Shown in pieces: positions 15,820-24,606 of a DNA stretch of 52,610 nt. Origin of the DNA: Comamonadaceae bacterium (GTDB taxonomy: Bacteria; Pseudomonadota; Gammaproteobacteria; Burkholderiales; Burkholderiaceae_C). Position 1 is the first letter of the stretch; each line of letters begins with the position of its first letter. The notes below the pieces were generated by a model that saw nothing but the letters and a program-made list of their open reading frames with translations, did not search any database and had not been told where the DNA came from. Location: NCBI GenBank assembly GCA_947476465.1, contig CANJQN010000009.1:1-52610 (forward strand), read 5' to 3'. Both the position numbers and the translations under genes were made by a program.

Positions 15820-17196
15820 TCACACCATCACGTGCCGGTACATAGGTCTTGCTGCCGGTACGTCAGCCGCGTCAGGTGCCTCCACCTTCCTGTACTTCAG
15901 CCCCTCGCCCCATCCGAGCAGCAGGAACAGCAGCGGCTCGGTCTGCGCGCCCATGTACACGGTCGCGAACGAGATGAAGCACATGACGTAGATGCCGGTG
16001 AAGGTAAAGCCCAGGGGAGCGCCGCCGGGCGGGGACTTCAGGGCGAACTTGAGCGCGCTGGCAATGGCGTAGAGAAAAATCAGCACGAACAGCGCCGGGG
16101 CGAACACCCCATGCTGTAGCGCCATCAGAAAAAACGCATTGTCCAGGGACTCCATGCCCGCGATCTTGGGCACGCCTGTCAGGCCCCACCCAAGCCACTG
16201 TCGCGCCAGCAGGAACTCCGTGTAGCGCTCGACCATGATCTTGCGATACAGCATGGTCTTGGCTTCGCCGCTCAGGATCTCGCCTTCGAGCGGCGTGATG
16301 TACGCGTCCAGCGCGGCGCTGCCGGCCAGGGCGCCGAACACCAATACCGCGCCCATGATGACCAGCATCCGGCCGCGTTGCTTGAAGTTTCCGCAGATCG
16401 CCAGCGCCGCGCCGGCGACCGCACCGACCCACGGACCGCGCGAGAGGGTCATCGCAGCCATGATCAGCAGCACCAGCGTAATCGTCGTGGACAGCGACAG
16501 CCGCAACTGCCCGGATACCTTCTGCAGCCGCGCCCACCAGCCGTGCTGCTGGCCGTCCCAACTCCCGCTCCACGCGAGCCAGCGGTGGAGGCGGTACACG
16601 GCGACAACCATGATGCAGGCCAGGATCGGATGCTCGAACGTACCGGCCGTGCGGGCGATGCCCCAGCGCATCGACAGGCCGCTGAACGCATTCGGAAACA
16701 GGGGGGACAGCAGCTTGAAGACCGGGCTGACCCAGAACTTCGCCTCGAACAGAAAGAAGGGGAAGAACACGAGAAACATCAGCACGAACATCCGGCTGGT
16801 CTCGATGTCCATCCGCCGGCTGTCGATCACATAACGCCCGAGCAGGTAGGGGCCGGCGACACAGGTCAGGAGGTAAAAGCCGTAGTTTTGGGCGTCTGCG
16901 TAGCCGCGGCTCGTGAAGTCGGCGAACACGCGCCAGCCAATGTAGGCGACTAGCAGCGCCTCCATCCGCCCGAACCTGGCGCTGGGCAGCCGATTGCGCA
17001 CCACGACGAACAGCAGCGGCAGGATGGCGGCCTGCATGAAGTTCGGATCCGGCAGGCCGGGAATGTTCACCCAGAAGGAGAACGGCAGGGCCAGGAAGAA
17101 CGGGATCCAGACCCACAGGAATGCCTTTTCCAGCCCGTGCCGTGCCAGCACAAACAGGCAGGCGATCATGGCGACGAAGACGACGTAGGCGGTCAT
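15820..17196 (-). CDS. O-antigen ligase / Wzy-type polysaccharide polymerase family membrane protein
   Basis: A 458-residue membrane protein with about eleven hydrophobic segments. The Wzy_C/O-antigen-ligase hallmark is visible as MTLSRGPWVGAVAGAALA (middle of the protein), followed by a long periplasmic loop (VERYTEFLLARQWLGWGLTGVP) with the conserved Arg and Gly residues before further helices. In a locus with a Wzx flippase, an OPX lipoprotein and a PCP, and no other candidate, it is most likely the Wzy polymerase joining lipid-linked repeat units in the periplasm; a ligase role cannot be excluded. It is divergent from the OPX gene, with 95 bp between starts. Confidence 0.82.
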   Translation of the reverse strand: MTAYVVFVAMIACLFVLARHGLEKAFLWVWIPFFLALPFSFWVNIPGLPDPNFMQAAILPLLFVVVRNRLPSARFGRMEALLVAYIGWRVFADFTSRGYADAQNYGFYLLTCVAGPYLLGRYVIDSRRMDIETSRMFVLMFLVFFPFFLFEAKFWVSPVFKLLSPLFPNAFSGLSMRWGIARTAGTFEHPILACIMVVAVYRLHRWLAWSGSWDGQQHGWWARLQKVSGQLRLSLSTTITLVLLIMAAMTLSRGPWVGAVAGAALAICGNFKQRGRMLVIMGAVLVFGALAGSAALDAYITPLEGEILSGEAKTMLYRKIMVERYTEFLLARQWLGWGLTGVPKIAGMESLDNAFFLMALQHGVFAPALFVLIFLYAIASALKFALKSPPGGAPLGFTFTGIYVMCFISFATVYMGAQTEPLLFLLLGWGEGLKYRKVEAPDAADVPAARPMYRHVMV

Positions 17197-17241
17197 TGTC
17201 CGGCCGACTGTAGGAGAGCAAGCGGCTGCGGCTCAGGCAAT

Positions 17242-17284
17242 TTCACAATCGTGCCACGCTTTGGTGAGTGCCGGCTCGGACACT
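17242..17284 (+). promoter_or_regulatory. EPS-box promoter of the OPX operon
   Basis: Element 17242-17263 reads TTCACAATC, G, TGCCACG, CTTTG: two 11-bp repeats with cores CACAAT and CACGCT. After exactly 15 nt comes GACACT (17279-17284), then GCGGGCC (7 nt) and the ATG at 17292. Transcription starting 7-8 nt after the -10 would begin at the ATG itself, so a leaderless mRNA is predicted; there is no convincing Shine-Dalgarno sequence. The -10 match is only 3 of 6. Confidence 0.72.
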
Positions 17285-17291
17285 GCGGGCC

Positions 17292-18320
17292 ATGTTAAAG
17301 ATCTCCCGAAACCCAAGGTTCAAGTTTGGCGCAGTGTCGCTGCCCGCCTTTTTCGCCGTTCTGATCACGTGCCTGGCTGCCTGCACCACGACGCAGCCGC
17401 CGCTACCCCCGAAATTCAAGGCTATTGAGAGAGCGTCGAGCGCTCCACTGCTTGGCAAGGAAGAACTGGCCCTGCTGGAGGAATCGGTCAATCCCGTCTA
17501 TCGCATCGGCGCGGGGGACATGGTCCGGCTCGATGTCTTCGGCCGACCGGAAGTGAGCGGCAAGCAGGTGGTGGGTCCTGACGGCCGGCTCGTCGTGCAA
17601 CTGGCCGGCGAGATGAACCTGTCGGATCTGACCCGCGAGGAAGCGCGTGCCCTGATCGAAAAGCGCCTGCGCCCCTTCTACACCGCGCCGCACGTCACCT
17701 TAACGGTCGAGGAATACGTCTCCAACCAGGTGACGGTGCTGGGCAGGGTGGAGCGCGCCGGCATGCTCAAGTTTCCCCATTCGCCCACGCTCGCCGAGGT
17801 GCTGGCGAGCGCCGGCGCAATGCCGATCCTGGACAAGCAGGCCACGCTGACACGCTGCGCCATCCTGCGTGGGCGCGAAAAGCTGATCTGGGTGGACCTC
17901 AAAGCCATGCTCAATGGCGACCCCGCCTACAACATTCGAATGAAGAAGGGCGACATCGTATTCATCCCTGATTCGGCCGACACGGCGGTCTACGTACTGG
18001 GCCAGGTGACCAAGCCCGGTTCGTATCGGCTGACGCCGCGCATGACACTGTTGGACGCAATTGCCCAGGCAGGCGGTCCGTCCGAGGATGGCAAGCCCGA
18101 GCAGATCGGGGTCTACCGCGCGGGCGCGGCAGACGTGCAGGTGGTGCCCTTCCAGGACCTGATCGACCCGTCGCGCGCCCTGAACTTCGCCCTCGAGGAT
18201 GGCGACGTGGTGTTCGTCCCGCGCGGGACGATGGCTGAGATCGGTTACGTCATGCGCCAGCTGTCGCCGGCCATGTCCGTGCTGAGCTTCGGGGCCACGC
18301 TCAAGGCGGTCAGCAAATGA
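17292..18320 (+). CDS. Polysaccharide export outer-membrane lipoprotein (OPX/Wza family)
   Basis: A 342-residue OPX protein, matching the family's ~350-380. The signal peptide ends in a lipobox, ITCLAAC, giving lipidated Cys31. The Poly_export domain follows: YRIGAGDMVRLDVFGRPEVSG, VVGPDGRLVVQLAGEMNLSDLT, then two SLBB-type repeats (VTVLGRVERAGML and VYVLGQVTKPGSYRLTP). OPX proteins form the outer-membrane/periplasmic conduit through which the finished polymer leaves. ATG 17292 is preferred over GTG 17268 because it fits the promoter geometry and the signal peptide. First gene of a tightly coupled rightward operon of six; its stop overlaps the next start (ATGA). Confidence 0.92.
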   Translation: MLKISRNPRFKFGAVSLPAFFAVLITCLAACTTTQPPLPPKFKAIERASSAPLLGKEELALLEESVNPVYRIGAGDMVRLDVFGRPEVSGKQVVGPDGRLVVQLAGEMNLSDLTREEARALIEKRLRPFYTAPHVTLTVEEYVSNQVTVLGRVERAGMLKFPHSPTLAEVLASAGAMPILDKQATLTRCAILRGREKLIWVDLKAMLNGDPAYNIRMKKGDIVFIPDSADTAVYVLGQVTKPGSYRLTPRMTLLDAIAQAGGPSEDGKPEQIGVYRAGAADVQVVPFQDLIDPSRALNFALEDGDVVFVPRGTMAEIGYVMRQLSPAMSVLSFGATLKAVSK

Positions 18321-19957
18321 CCCCGGCACAGATTTTTCCCGCTTCGGCCGCGGCGGCTGAAGACTTGTCGCCACCCCATGTCTCGGTGGTGGTGATCGGC
18401 CGCAACGAGGGCGAGCGCCTTCGCAGATGCTTGTCCTCGGTTCATGCTGCATCGTGGGCAGGCGTTGCTTACGAGGTGATCTATGTGGACTCCTGCTCGA
18501 CCGACCAGTCGGTCGCCGTGGCTCGCAGCTTCGGCGCATACACCTGCGTGCTGCAGGCCGATCCCTGCGCTGCGAAGGCTCGCAACCTGGGTTGGCAGCG
18601 CGCCAGCGGGGAGTTCATCCTGTTCCTTGACGGCGACACGGAGCTGCAGCCCGATTTCGTCACTGCGGCATTGGAAGCCTTGCAGGCCCCGACGCTGTGC
18701 GCCGCCTGGGGTCATCGCCGGGAAACACGGCCCGAGCAATCCATCTATACGCGGGTGCTGGACCTCGACTGGGTCTACCCGGCGGGGCTCAGCCTGTACT
18801 TCGGCGGTGATGCACTGGTGCGCCGCACGGCGATTGCCCAGGTGGGCGGCTACAGCCCGACCCTGCAAGCTGGAGAGGAGCCCGAGCTGTGCGCCCGCCT
18901 GCGCGCCGGCGGCTGGAAGATCGAGCACCTGGACGTTCCGATGACGAAACACGATCTCGCTGTGCGCACATGGCGCGCCTACGCGCGCCGTTGCTGGCGC
19001 GGCGGCATGGCCTATGCCGAGGTGGCCGCGCGCGCGCGGCAGATGGGCGACCATTTGTGGCAGCGCGAGTCGATGCGCGACCTTGTGCAAGGCTTGTGCT
19101 GGCTGGCCCTTGCCCCGGTGCTGGTGATCCTGGCCCTCGTTGGGGGGCCAGCTTGGACCCTGCCGCCGCTGCTGGCCGCCGGCGCCCTCATCGTGCGCAG
19201 CGCCTGGCGCGCCCGCTGGAAGGCCCCCGGCCGCCCGGGCCTGCTCCTGGCGTATGCCGTGCACTCCCAAGTCCAGAAAGTTCCGGCGCTGGGTGGCCAG
19301 CTGGCCTGGCGCTGGGCTCACTTCAGGGGCCGCAGCACACACGCGCTCGCGTACCAGGACATCCAGACCCCGGGCTGGACCGTCAAGGCCGTTCTGGCGG
19401 CTCTGCTGGCGCCTGCCACTGCCATTTCCGGGGCGCTGCACGCCCGCACACTGCGTCTGTGGTCCTTCGCCCGGCTTCAGCGCGACCTGGGCAAGCGCCT
19501 GGACGCCAGCAACGTCGTACTGGGGCCCGTCACCGTCGAGGGCACTGCGAACGTGACGATCGGCGCCGGCGCCCTGATTCACGCCGGCGTGGTGCTGGAG
19601 ACCCAGGCTGCGGGCCGCATCGTGATCGGCGACAGGGTTGTGCTCTCGCGCGGCGTCCATATCGTTGCTTTCGACCAGGTGTCCATCGGCGATGACTGCA
19701 TGGTGGGCGAGTACACGAGCATCCGCGACGCCAATCACCGCGCGAGCCGCGAGCGCATGCGCGAGAGCGGCCACGACGCGGCACCCGTGGTGCTGGAGCG
19801 CAACGTCTGGATCGGCCGCGGCGCGGCCGTCCTCAAAGGCGTGCGCATCGGTGATTCGGCGGTGGTCGCAGCCAACGCGGTGGTCAGCCGCAGCCTTCCC
19901 AGTGGCGCGCGGGCGCGCGGCATCCCGGCCAGGGACTATCAGGCGGTCGTAGCGTGA
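18317..19957 (+). CDS. Glycosyltransferase family 2 fused to a hexapeptide O-acetyltransferase
   Basis: A 546-residue fusion. The N-terminal GT-A domain (about 20-230) has SVVVIGRNEGERLRRCL, YVDSCSTDQSV and the metal-binding LFLDGDTEL. A hydrophobic pair of segments (about 258-290) suggests membrane attachment. The C-terminal ~150 residues form a left-handed beta-helix of hexapeptide repeats (VVLGPVTVEGTANVTIGAGA, IVIGDRVVLSRG) with a XAT-like active-site His in DANH and the closing VRIGDSAVVAANAVVSR. One polypeptide could both add and acetylate a sugar. It is coupled by 4-bp overlaps to the OPX gene before and the GT4 gene after. Sugar and acetylation site are not predictable. Confidence 0.87.
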   Translation: MTPAQIFPASAAAAEDLSPPHVSVVVIGRNEGERLRRCLSSVHAASWAGVAYEVIYVDSCSTDQSVAVARSFGAYTCVLQADPCAAKARNLGWQRASGEFILFLDGDTELQPDFVTAALEALQAPTLCAAWGHRRETRPEQSIYTRVLDLDWVYPAGLSLYFGGDALVRRTAIAQVGGYSPTLQAGEEPELCARLRAGGWKIEHLDVPMTKHDLAVRTWRAYARRCWRGGMAYAEVAARARQMGDHLWQRESMRDLVQGLCWLALAPVLVILALVGGPAWTLPPLLAAGALIVRSAWRARWKAPGRPGLLLAYAVHSQVQKVPALGGQLAWRWAHFRGRSTHALAYQDIQTPGWTVKAVLAALLAPATAISGALHARTLRLWSFARLQRDLGKRLDASNVVLGPVTVEGTANVTIGAGALIHAGVVLETQAAGRIVIGDRVVLSRGVHIVAFDQVSIGDDCMVGEYTSIRDANHRASRERMRESGHDAAPVVLERNVWIGRGAAVLKGVRIGDSAVVAANAVVSRSLPSGARARGIPARDYQAVVA

Positions 19958-21171
19958 GCGCACCAGCCATCGGCTATCTCGTGAGCCGCTATCCGGCGGT
20001 CTCGCACACCTTCATCCTGCGCGAGGTGCAGCGCCTTCGTGAGCTGGGGCACAGCATCCATGCCGCCTCCATCAATGATCCGGACCGGGCCGAGGCTGAC
20101 ATGGACCCGGTCGAGCTCGCCGAGGCGAGGTCAACGTATTTCATCAAGCGTGACGGGGTCCGGGGCGCTGCGGCCGCCGTGGCGTACTGGATGTCCACAT
20201 CCCCCCTGACGATGCTGGCCATCCTGCGGCAGGGGCAGCGGCTCGCGCCCGGCGGACTCGGCCTCGCGTACGCCGTCGAAGCCGCGATGATCGGGCGCTG
20301 GATGGCGCGCACGGGCCTCAAGCACCTGCACGTGCACTTTGCCAACGCCGCCGCGACCGTGAGCCTGCTGGTCAAACAACTGACGGGTTGCCATCTGTCC
20401 TGCACGGTGCACGGGCCCGACGAGTTCGACGACGTGCCCGGGCAGCACCTGGCGCGCAAGATCGCGAGCTTCGACCGGATCGTCTGCATCAGCCAGTTTG
20501 CCAAGGGGCAGCTGATGCGCATCGGAAGTCCGCAGCACTGGGACAAGATCGAGGTGTGCCGCCTGGGGGTGAACCCCGCCGATTTCCCCCGCGCGCACCG
20601 TGAGCGCAGCGCTGGCCCGATCCGCCTGCTGTGCGTCGGACGCCTCACGCCTGCCAAGGGGCAATTTTTGCTGGTGCAGGCGCTCGCCAGGGTGCGCGAG
20701 CGCGGTCTGGATGCCACGTTGACGATGGTAGGCCACGGGCCCGACAAGGCGCGGCTCCATGCGGCTGTCCGCAGCCTCGGCGTTGAGAGCCACGTCCGGT
20801 TTACCGGTCCGCTGCGGCAGGACCAGGTGCGCGACGCGATGGCTGCGGCCGACGTTTTCGTGCTGCCCAGCCTCGCCGAAGGCATCCCCGTGGTGCTGAT
20901 GGAGGCGATGGCGACGGGGCTTCCCACCATCTCGACCCCGGTCAATGGCATTCCCGAGCTCATCTCTCACGGCCAAAGCGGCCTGCTGGCCACCCCTGGG
21001 TGCGTGGACAGCCTGGTCACGCAGATCGAGGCAGTCGCAGCGAGTACCGATCTCCAGCGCCGCCTGGCAGACGCCGGGCGCGCCAAGGTCCAATCGCACT
21101 TCGACCTGGGCGTGAACACGGCCCGCCTGGGCGAGATTTTCCGAACCTTTCCCGCCGCTCGCATCGTATGA
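19954..21171 (+). CDS. Glycosyltransferase family 4 (GT-B)
   Basis: A 405-residue retaining glycosyltransferase. The N-terminal acceptor domain starts YLVSRYPAVSHTFILREVQRL, a hallmark of EPS glycosyltransferases of the ExoL/WcaL type. The C-terminal donor domain has LLCVGRLTPAKGQFLLVQAL and the nucleotide-sugar EX7E motif in PSLAEGIPVVLMEAMATGLP, then NGIPELISHGQSGLL. It acts on the cytoplasmic face to extend the lipid-linked repeat unit. The GTG start overlaps the upstream stop (GTGA) and its own stop overlaps the next ATG (ATGA), so its synthesis is tied to its neighbours. Confidence 0.9.
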   Translation: MSAPAIGYLVSRYPAVSHTFILREVQRLRELGHSIHAASINDPDRAEADMDPVELAEARSTYFIKRDGVRGAAAAVAYWMSTSPLTMLAILRQGQRLAPGGLGLAYAVEAAMIGRWMARTGLKHLHVHFANAAATVSLLVKQLTGCHLSCTVHGPDEFDDVPGQHLARKIASFDRIVCISQFAKGQLMRIGSPQHWDKIEVCRLGVNPADFPRAHRERSAGPIRLLCVGRLTPAKGQFLLVQALARVRERGLDATLTMVGHGPDKARLHAAVRSLGVESHVRFTGPLRQDQVRDAMAAADVFVLPSLAEGIPVVLMEAMATGLPTISTPVNGIPELISHGQSGLLATPGCVDSLVTQIEAVAASTDLQRRLADAGRAKVQSHFDLGVNTARLGEIFRTFPAARIV

Positions 21172-22151
21172 AAACAGACCTCTCGATCCTGATCGTCACG
21201 TACAACTCCGCCCCGCTGATCGCAGGCTTGCTCGATGAATTGCACAGGCAACTCAACGCTTCAAGCGGCATCAAGGCCGAAGTCATCGTGGTCGACAACG
21301 CTTCCACGGATGCAACCGCAGACCTGATCGCGCATGATTACCGCTGGGTGAGCCTGGTGCGCAGCGCCAGGAATCTCGGATTCGCGGCTGGCAACAACCT
21401 CGCCGCCCGGCAAGCCCGCGGGGAGTTTTTGCTGCTGCTCAATCCCGACGCGGTGCCAGCCCCGGCTGCACTCACCGCCGGCGTGGAATTGATGCGCGCC
21501 CATCCGCAGGTGGGGCTGGGCGGGGGCAAACTGCTGGCGCCCGATGGAACGCCGCAACCTTCGGCCAGGATGTTCCCCACCCTGCGCGACGAACTGTTCA
21601 CCATGTCGGGCCTGGCTGCGCGGTACCCGCAGAGCCCGCTGCTCGCCCGCCTCGACCGGCGATGGGCCGACCCAGAACTGGCCGCGGCGGTGGACTGGAT
21701 CCCGGGTGCGTTCGTCTTCATCAGGCGCAACGTGTGGGACACCCTCGGCGGCTTCGACGAGCGCTTCTTCATGTATTACGAAGAAGTGGACCTTTGCCGC
21801 CGGCTGCAGGATAAGGGCCTCATCGTTCAGTACTGGCCCGCGCTGAAGGCCACTCACATTGGTGGCGCCTCGGCCAGGACCGTCGCCAGGGCCCGCGTGT
21901 CCAGGGCCGGCAGCCAGCTCGAGAGCTGGCGCATGCGAAGCGCCTTGCTCTACTACCGCAAGCATCACGGTCCGGCGGCAGCGTGGGGCTGGAAGACGCT
22001 GGAGTCCTGCTGGACCTTGCTGCGCCGCCTTCGCAATCGCGCGGCCGGCCGCGTCGAGCAGCTGCAGGAGCTGCGTGCGCACTCGAGGCAGCTGGCCCAG
22101 GCCTGGCACGACACGCGCGGCGGCCGCCTGAGCCCGGCCAAACCCTGGTGA
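21168..22151 (+). CDS. Glycosyltransferase family 2 (rhamnosyltransferase-like)
   Basis: A 327-residue inverting GT2 enzyme. Motifs are SILIVTYNSAPLIAGLL, VVDNASTDATADLI, NLGFAAGNNLAARQARGE and FLLLLNPDAV (the metal-binding DxD equivalent is NPDA), then IPGAFVFIRRNVWDTLGGFDERFFMYYEEVDLCRR. The NPDA and FFMYYEEVDL wording is typical of the WbbL/rhamnosyltransferase subgroup, which agrees with the dTDP-rhamnose genes at 36.5-40 kb, though this is suggestive only. ATG 21168 overlaps the upstream stop by 4 bp, and its TGA overlaps the GTG of the flippase. Confidence 0.88.
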   Translation: MKTDLSILIVTYNSAPLIAGLLDELHRQLNASSGIKAEVIVVDNASTDATADLIAHDYRWVSLVRSARNLGFAAGNNLAARQARGEFLLLLNPDAVPAPAALTAGVELMRAHPQVGLGGGKLLAPDGTPQPSARMFPTLRDELFTMSGLAARYPQSPLLARLDRRWADPELAAAVDWIPGAFVFIRRNVWDTLGGFDERFFMYYEEVDLCRRLQDKGLIVQYWPALKATHIGGASARTVARARVSRAGSQLESWRMRSALLYYRKHHGPAAAWGWKTLESCWTLLRRLRNRAAGRVEQLQELRAHSRQLAQAWHDTRGGRLSPAKPW

Positions 22152-23509
22152 GCGTCGTGGCCACTGCCGCCACCGGCGCCGCCCTACCCGGCGGATTGCT
22201 GCGGGTCGCCGGCTGGCTGCTCGCCAGCAACCTTTCCGCCCAGACGCTGCGGCTGGCCAGCAACCTCGTGCTGGCACGCCTGCTGGCCCCCGAGATGTTC
22301 GGCCTGATGGCAGCCGCATTGACGGTCTACTTCGGGCTGGTCATGCTGTCCGACCTTGGCGTCTGGCAGTCCGTCGTGCAGCGCAACCAGGCGCCCGACG
22401 CGCGCTTCCTCGGAACTGCGATGTCGATCCAGATGCTGCGCGCACTGTTGCTGGCAGCGGTGGTGCTGTCCTTTGCCGGCGCTCTGGCATGGGGCGCTGC
22501 GGCCGGCCTGATCCCGCCGGGCGCCGTCTTCGCCGACGCACGCCTGCCCTGGATGGTGGCCGGCTTCGCCCTGTGTGCCCTGATCCAGGGTGGTGAGTCG
22601 ATGCAGCTGGCGATGGCCCAGCGCGAACTTCGCGCCGGCGAGCTGGCCCGGCTCGAGATCACCTCGCAGCTGGTGGGCACCGCGGTGGCCATCAGCTTGG
22701 CGTTTCTGCGCCCCTCCCCCTGGGCGCTGCTGGCCGGTGCGCTGGTGGCGGCGGCCGTGCGCACGGGTCTGAGCCACCGGCTGCCCGGAGCGCGCACACG
22801 ACCGTGCTGGAATGCCGCAGATGCCTGGGACATGGTTCGCTTCGGCCGCTGGATTTTGCTTTCCTCCCTCATCGGATTCGCAGCGTCGCAAGGCGAGAAG
22901 CTGATCCTGGGCAGCTTGCTTGGCGCTGTGGAGTTCGGCTTCGTGGCGATCGCCTCCACCCTGCTGGGCGGCGCGCTGAGCCTGCTGGCGGCCCTCAATG
23001 CCCACCTGCTCTTTCCGGCGTTCAGCGCGGCGCTGCGCCGCGGCGGCGACGATGCGCGCGCGCTTTACGGGCGCACGCAACGGCTGGCCGACCTCATGCT
23101 CGGCGCAGTCGCCGGCCTGCTTTGGGGCGGCGGGCCGCTGCTGGTGGGCTGGCTGTACGACGCGCGTTACGCCGGCGCTGGCTGGATGTTGCAGGTGCTT
23201 GCGATCGGTCTGGTCGCAACCCGCTTTCAGGTCCTCGAGCAGATGATGTTCGCGCAGGGCAAGGCCGCTTACGTGACCTCAAGCAACCTGCTGCGAGCCC
23301 TGCTGCTGGCCATACTCATTCCCGTGGGCTTCCGGTTGTACGGCACCCCAGGCGCGCTCTGGGCCGTCGCAGCCAGCCAGTTTGCCGGCTGGCCGGTGGC
23401 GCTGCTGTTCAAGCGGCGGGCTGGGATGCCGATCCTTGCCGGCGAGTGGATCTGGCCGTTGGCGCTGGCAGCAGGCGCTGCCCTGGGCAGTGCGCTCAGC
23501 CGCCTCTGA
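22148..23509 (+). CDS. Polysaccharide flippase (Wzx/MOP superfamily)
   Basis: A 453-residue membrane protein with 12-14 hydrophobic segments and no large soluble domain. The N-terminal GWLLASNLSAQTLRLASNLVLARLLAPEMFGLMA is characteristic of the oligosaccharide flippase (polysacc_synt) family: a helix followed by R-L-L-x-P-x-x-F-G. It would move undecaprenyl-PP-linked repeat units from the cytoplasmic to the periplasmic leaflet for polymerisation. The GTG start overlaps the preceding stop (GTGA). A longer in-frame extension upstream lies within the previous gene and is not credible. Confidence 0.87.
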   Translation: MSVVATAATGAALPGGLLRVAGWLLASNLSAQTLRLASNLVLARLLAPEMFGLMAAALTVYFGLVMLSDLGVWQSVVQRNQAPDARFLGTAMSIQMLRALLLAAVVLSFAGALAWGAAAGLIPPGAVFADARLPWMVAGFALCALIQGGESMQLAMAQRELRAGELARLEITSQLVGTAVAISLAFLRPSPWALLAGALVAAAVRTGLSHRLPGARTRPCWNAADAWDMVRFGRWILLSSLIGFAASQGEKLILGSLLGAVEFGFVAIASTLLGGALSLLAALNAHLLFPAFSAALRRGGDDARALYGRTQRLADLMLGAVAGLLWGGGPLLVGWLYDARYAGAGWMLQVLAIGLVATRFQVLEQMMFAQGKAAYVTSSNLLRALLLAILIPVGFRLYGTPGALWAVAASQFAGWPVALLFKRRAGMPILAGEWIWPLALAAGAALGSALSRL

Positions 23510-23534
23510 GTTCGTCCGATATCCTGGAAATCAC

Positions 23535-24605
23535 GTGCGCATCACCTTCCTGCTTCCTTGCGACAACCTCACCGGCGGCGCCCGTGTCGTAGCGCTCTAC
23601 GCCAGCGAGCTCCAGAAACTGGGCCACAAGGTCCTGGTCGTCACCTGCGCCGCAGACCGCCCGAGCCTGCGCGATCGCGCAGCCACGCTCCTTGGCCGCA
23701 GGCCGGCCCGGCAGGCACCGCTTGCCGGGCACATCGCTCTGTCGGGCCTGCCGCACCAGATCCTGCAGCGGCCCGGCGCCGTGACGGCTGACGATGTTCC
23801 GGATGCAGATTTCATTGTGGCCACGTGGTGGGAGACCGCGAACTGGATTCACGCCATGCCCCCCCGCAAGGGTGTCCATGTTCACCTGATACAGGGCTAC
23901 GAGGTGTGGATCCCCGGCCAGAAAGAGCAGGTGCATGCAGCGCTGCAATTGCCGAACATCAAGATCGCCATCAGCACTGACCTGCGCGCCACGATCGTGC
24001 GCGAGGTCGGCCCGCTTCCGGTCAGCGTGATCGCGAACGCGCTGGATCCGCGGCAGTTCGATGCGCCGCCTCGCGGCCGCAACGACCAGCCCACCGTCGG
24101 TTTCATCTATTCCACGCAGCGGATCAAGGGGGCCGACGTCTGCATCCGCGCCATCGAACTGGCCCGCCAGCGGCTGCCCTCGCTCGAAGTCGTGGCTTTC
24201 GGAGCGGACGAACCCGTCGACGCGCTCCCCTTGCCAGCGGGTACCCGCTGGTTCCACCGGCCAGCCCAGAATGCCCTGCGTGAGCACTATGCAGCCTGTG
24301 ACGCGTGGTTGTTCGGCTCGCGTCTGGACAGCTTCGGCCTGCCGGTTCTGGAGGCGATGGCTTGTCGCACACCCGTCGTGGGCGTCCCGGTGGGTGCCGC
24401 GCCGCAGCTTCTGGCCGGCGGGACCGGGCTTGTGGTGCCCGGCGAAAACCCTCAGGCGATGGCCGACGCGCTGGTAAAACTTCTCAGCGGCCCGGCGCCG
24501 GCCTGGGAGGCAATGTCCACCGCGGCATACGAGCGGGCGCACGCGCGAACATGGACCGACGCCGCCCGCGAGCTGCTCGCCTTATTGGCCCCGCCCGGGT
24601 CCTGA
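23535..24605 (+). CDS. Glycosyltransferase family 4
   Basis: A 356-residue GT-B enzyme. The N-terminus RITFLLPCDNLTGGARVVALYASELQ is typical of GT4 proteins with a GG(A/I)x(V/R) loop. The donor domain shows VGFIYSTQRIKGADVCIRAI, a DAWLFGSRLDSFGLPVLEAMACRTPVV segment with the EX7E-type acidic pair partly altered, and GTGLVVPGENPQAMADAL. Start GTG 23535 is preceded by TGGAAA. It ends the rightward operon and converges with the PCP gene with only one base between the two stop codons, leaving no room for a separate terminator. Confidence 0.87.
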   Translation: MRITFLLPCDNLTGGARVVALYASELQKLGHKVLVVTCAADRPSLRDRAATLLGRRPARQAPLAGHIALSGLPHQILQRPGAVTADDVPDADFIVATWWETANWIHAMPPRKGVHVHLIQGYEVWIPGQKEQVHAALQLPNIKIAISTDLRATIVREVGPLPVSVIANALDPRQFDAPPRGRNDQPTVGFIYSTQRIKGADVCIRAIELARQRLPSLEVVAFGADEPVDALPLPAGTRWFHRPAQNALREHYAACDAWLFGSRLDSFGLPVLEAMACRTPVVGVPVGAAPQLLAGGTGLVVPGENPQAMADALVKLLSGPAPAWEAMSTAAYERAHARTWTDAARELLALLAPPGS

Positions 24606-24606
24606 A

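Noticed and set aside
17242..17284. Sigma54 (-24/-12) promoter as the explanation of the shared EPS element
   Set aside because: The reverse complement contains TGGCACG, but the distance to the TTG-like part is far too short for TGGCAC-N5-TTGC, and the orientation relative to the genes is wrong.
17268..17291. GTG 17268 as start of the OPX gene
   Set aside because: It lies upstream of the predicted -10 hexamer, so it would not be on the transcript, and it adds residues before a good signal peptide.
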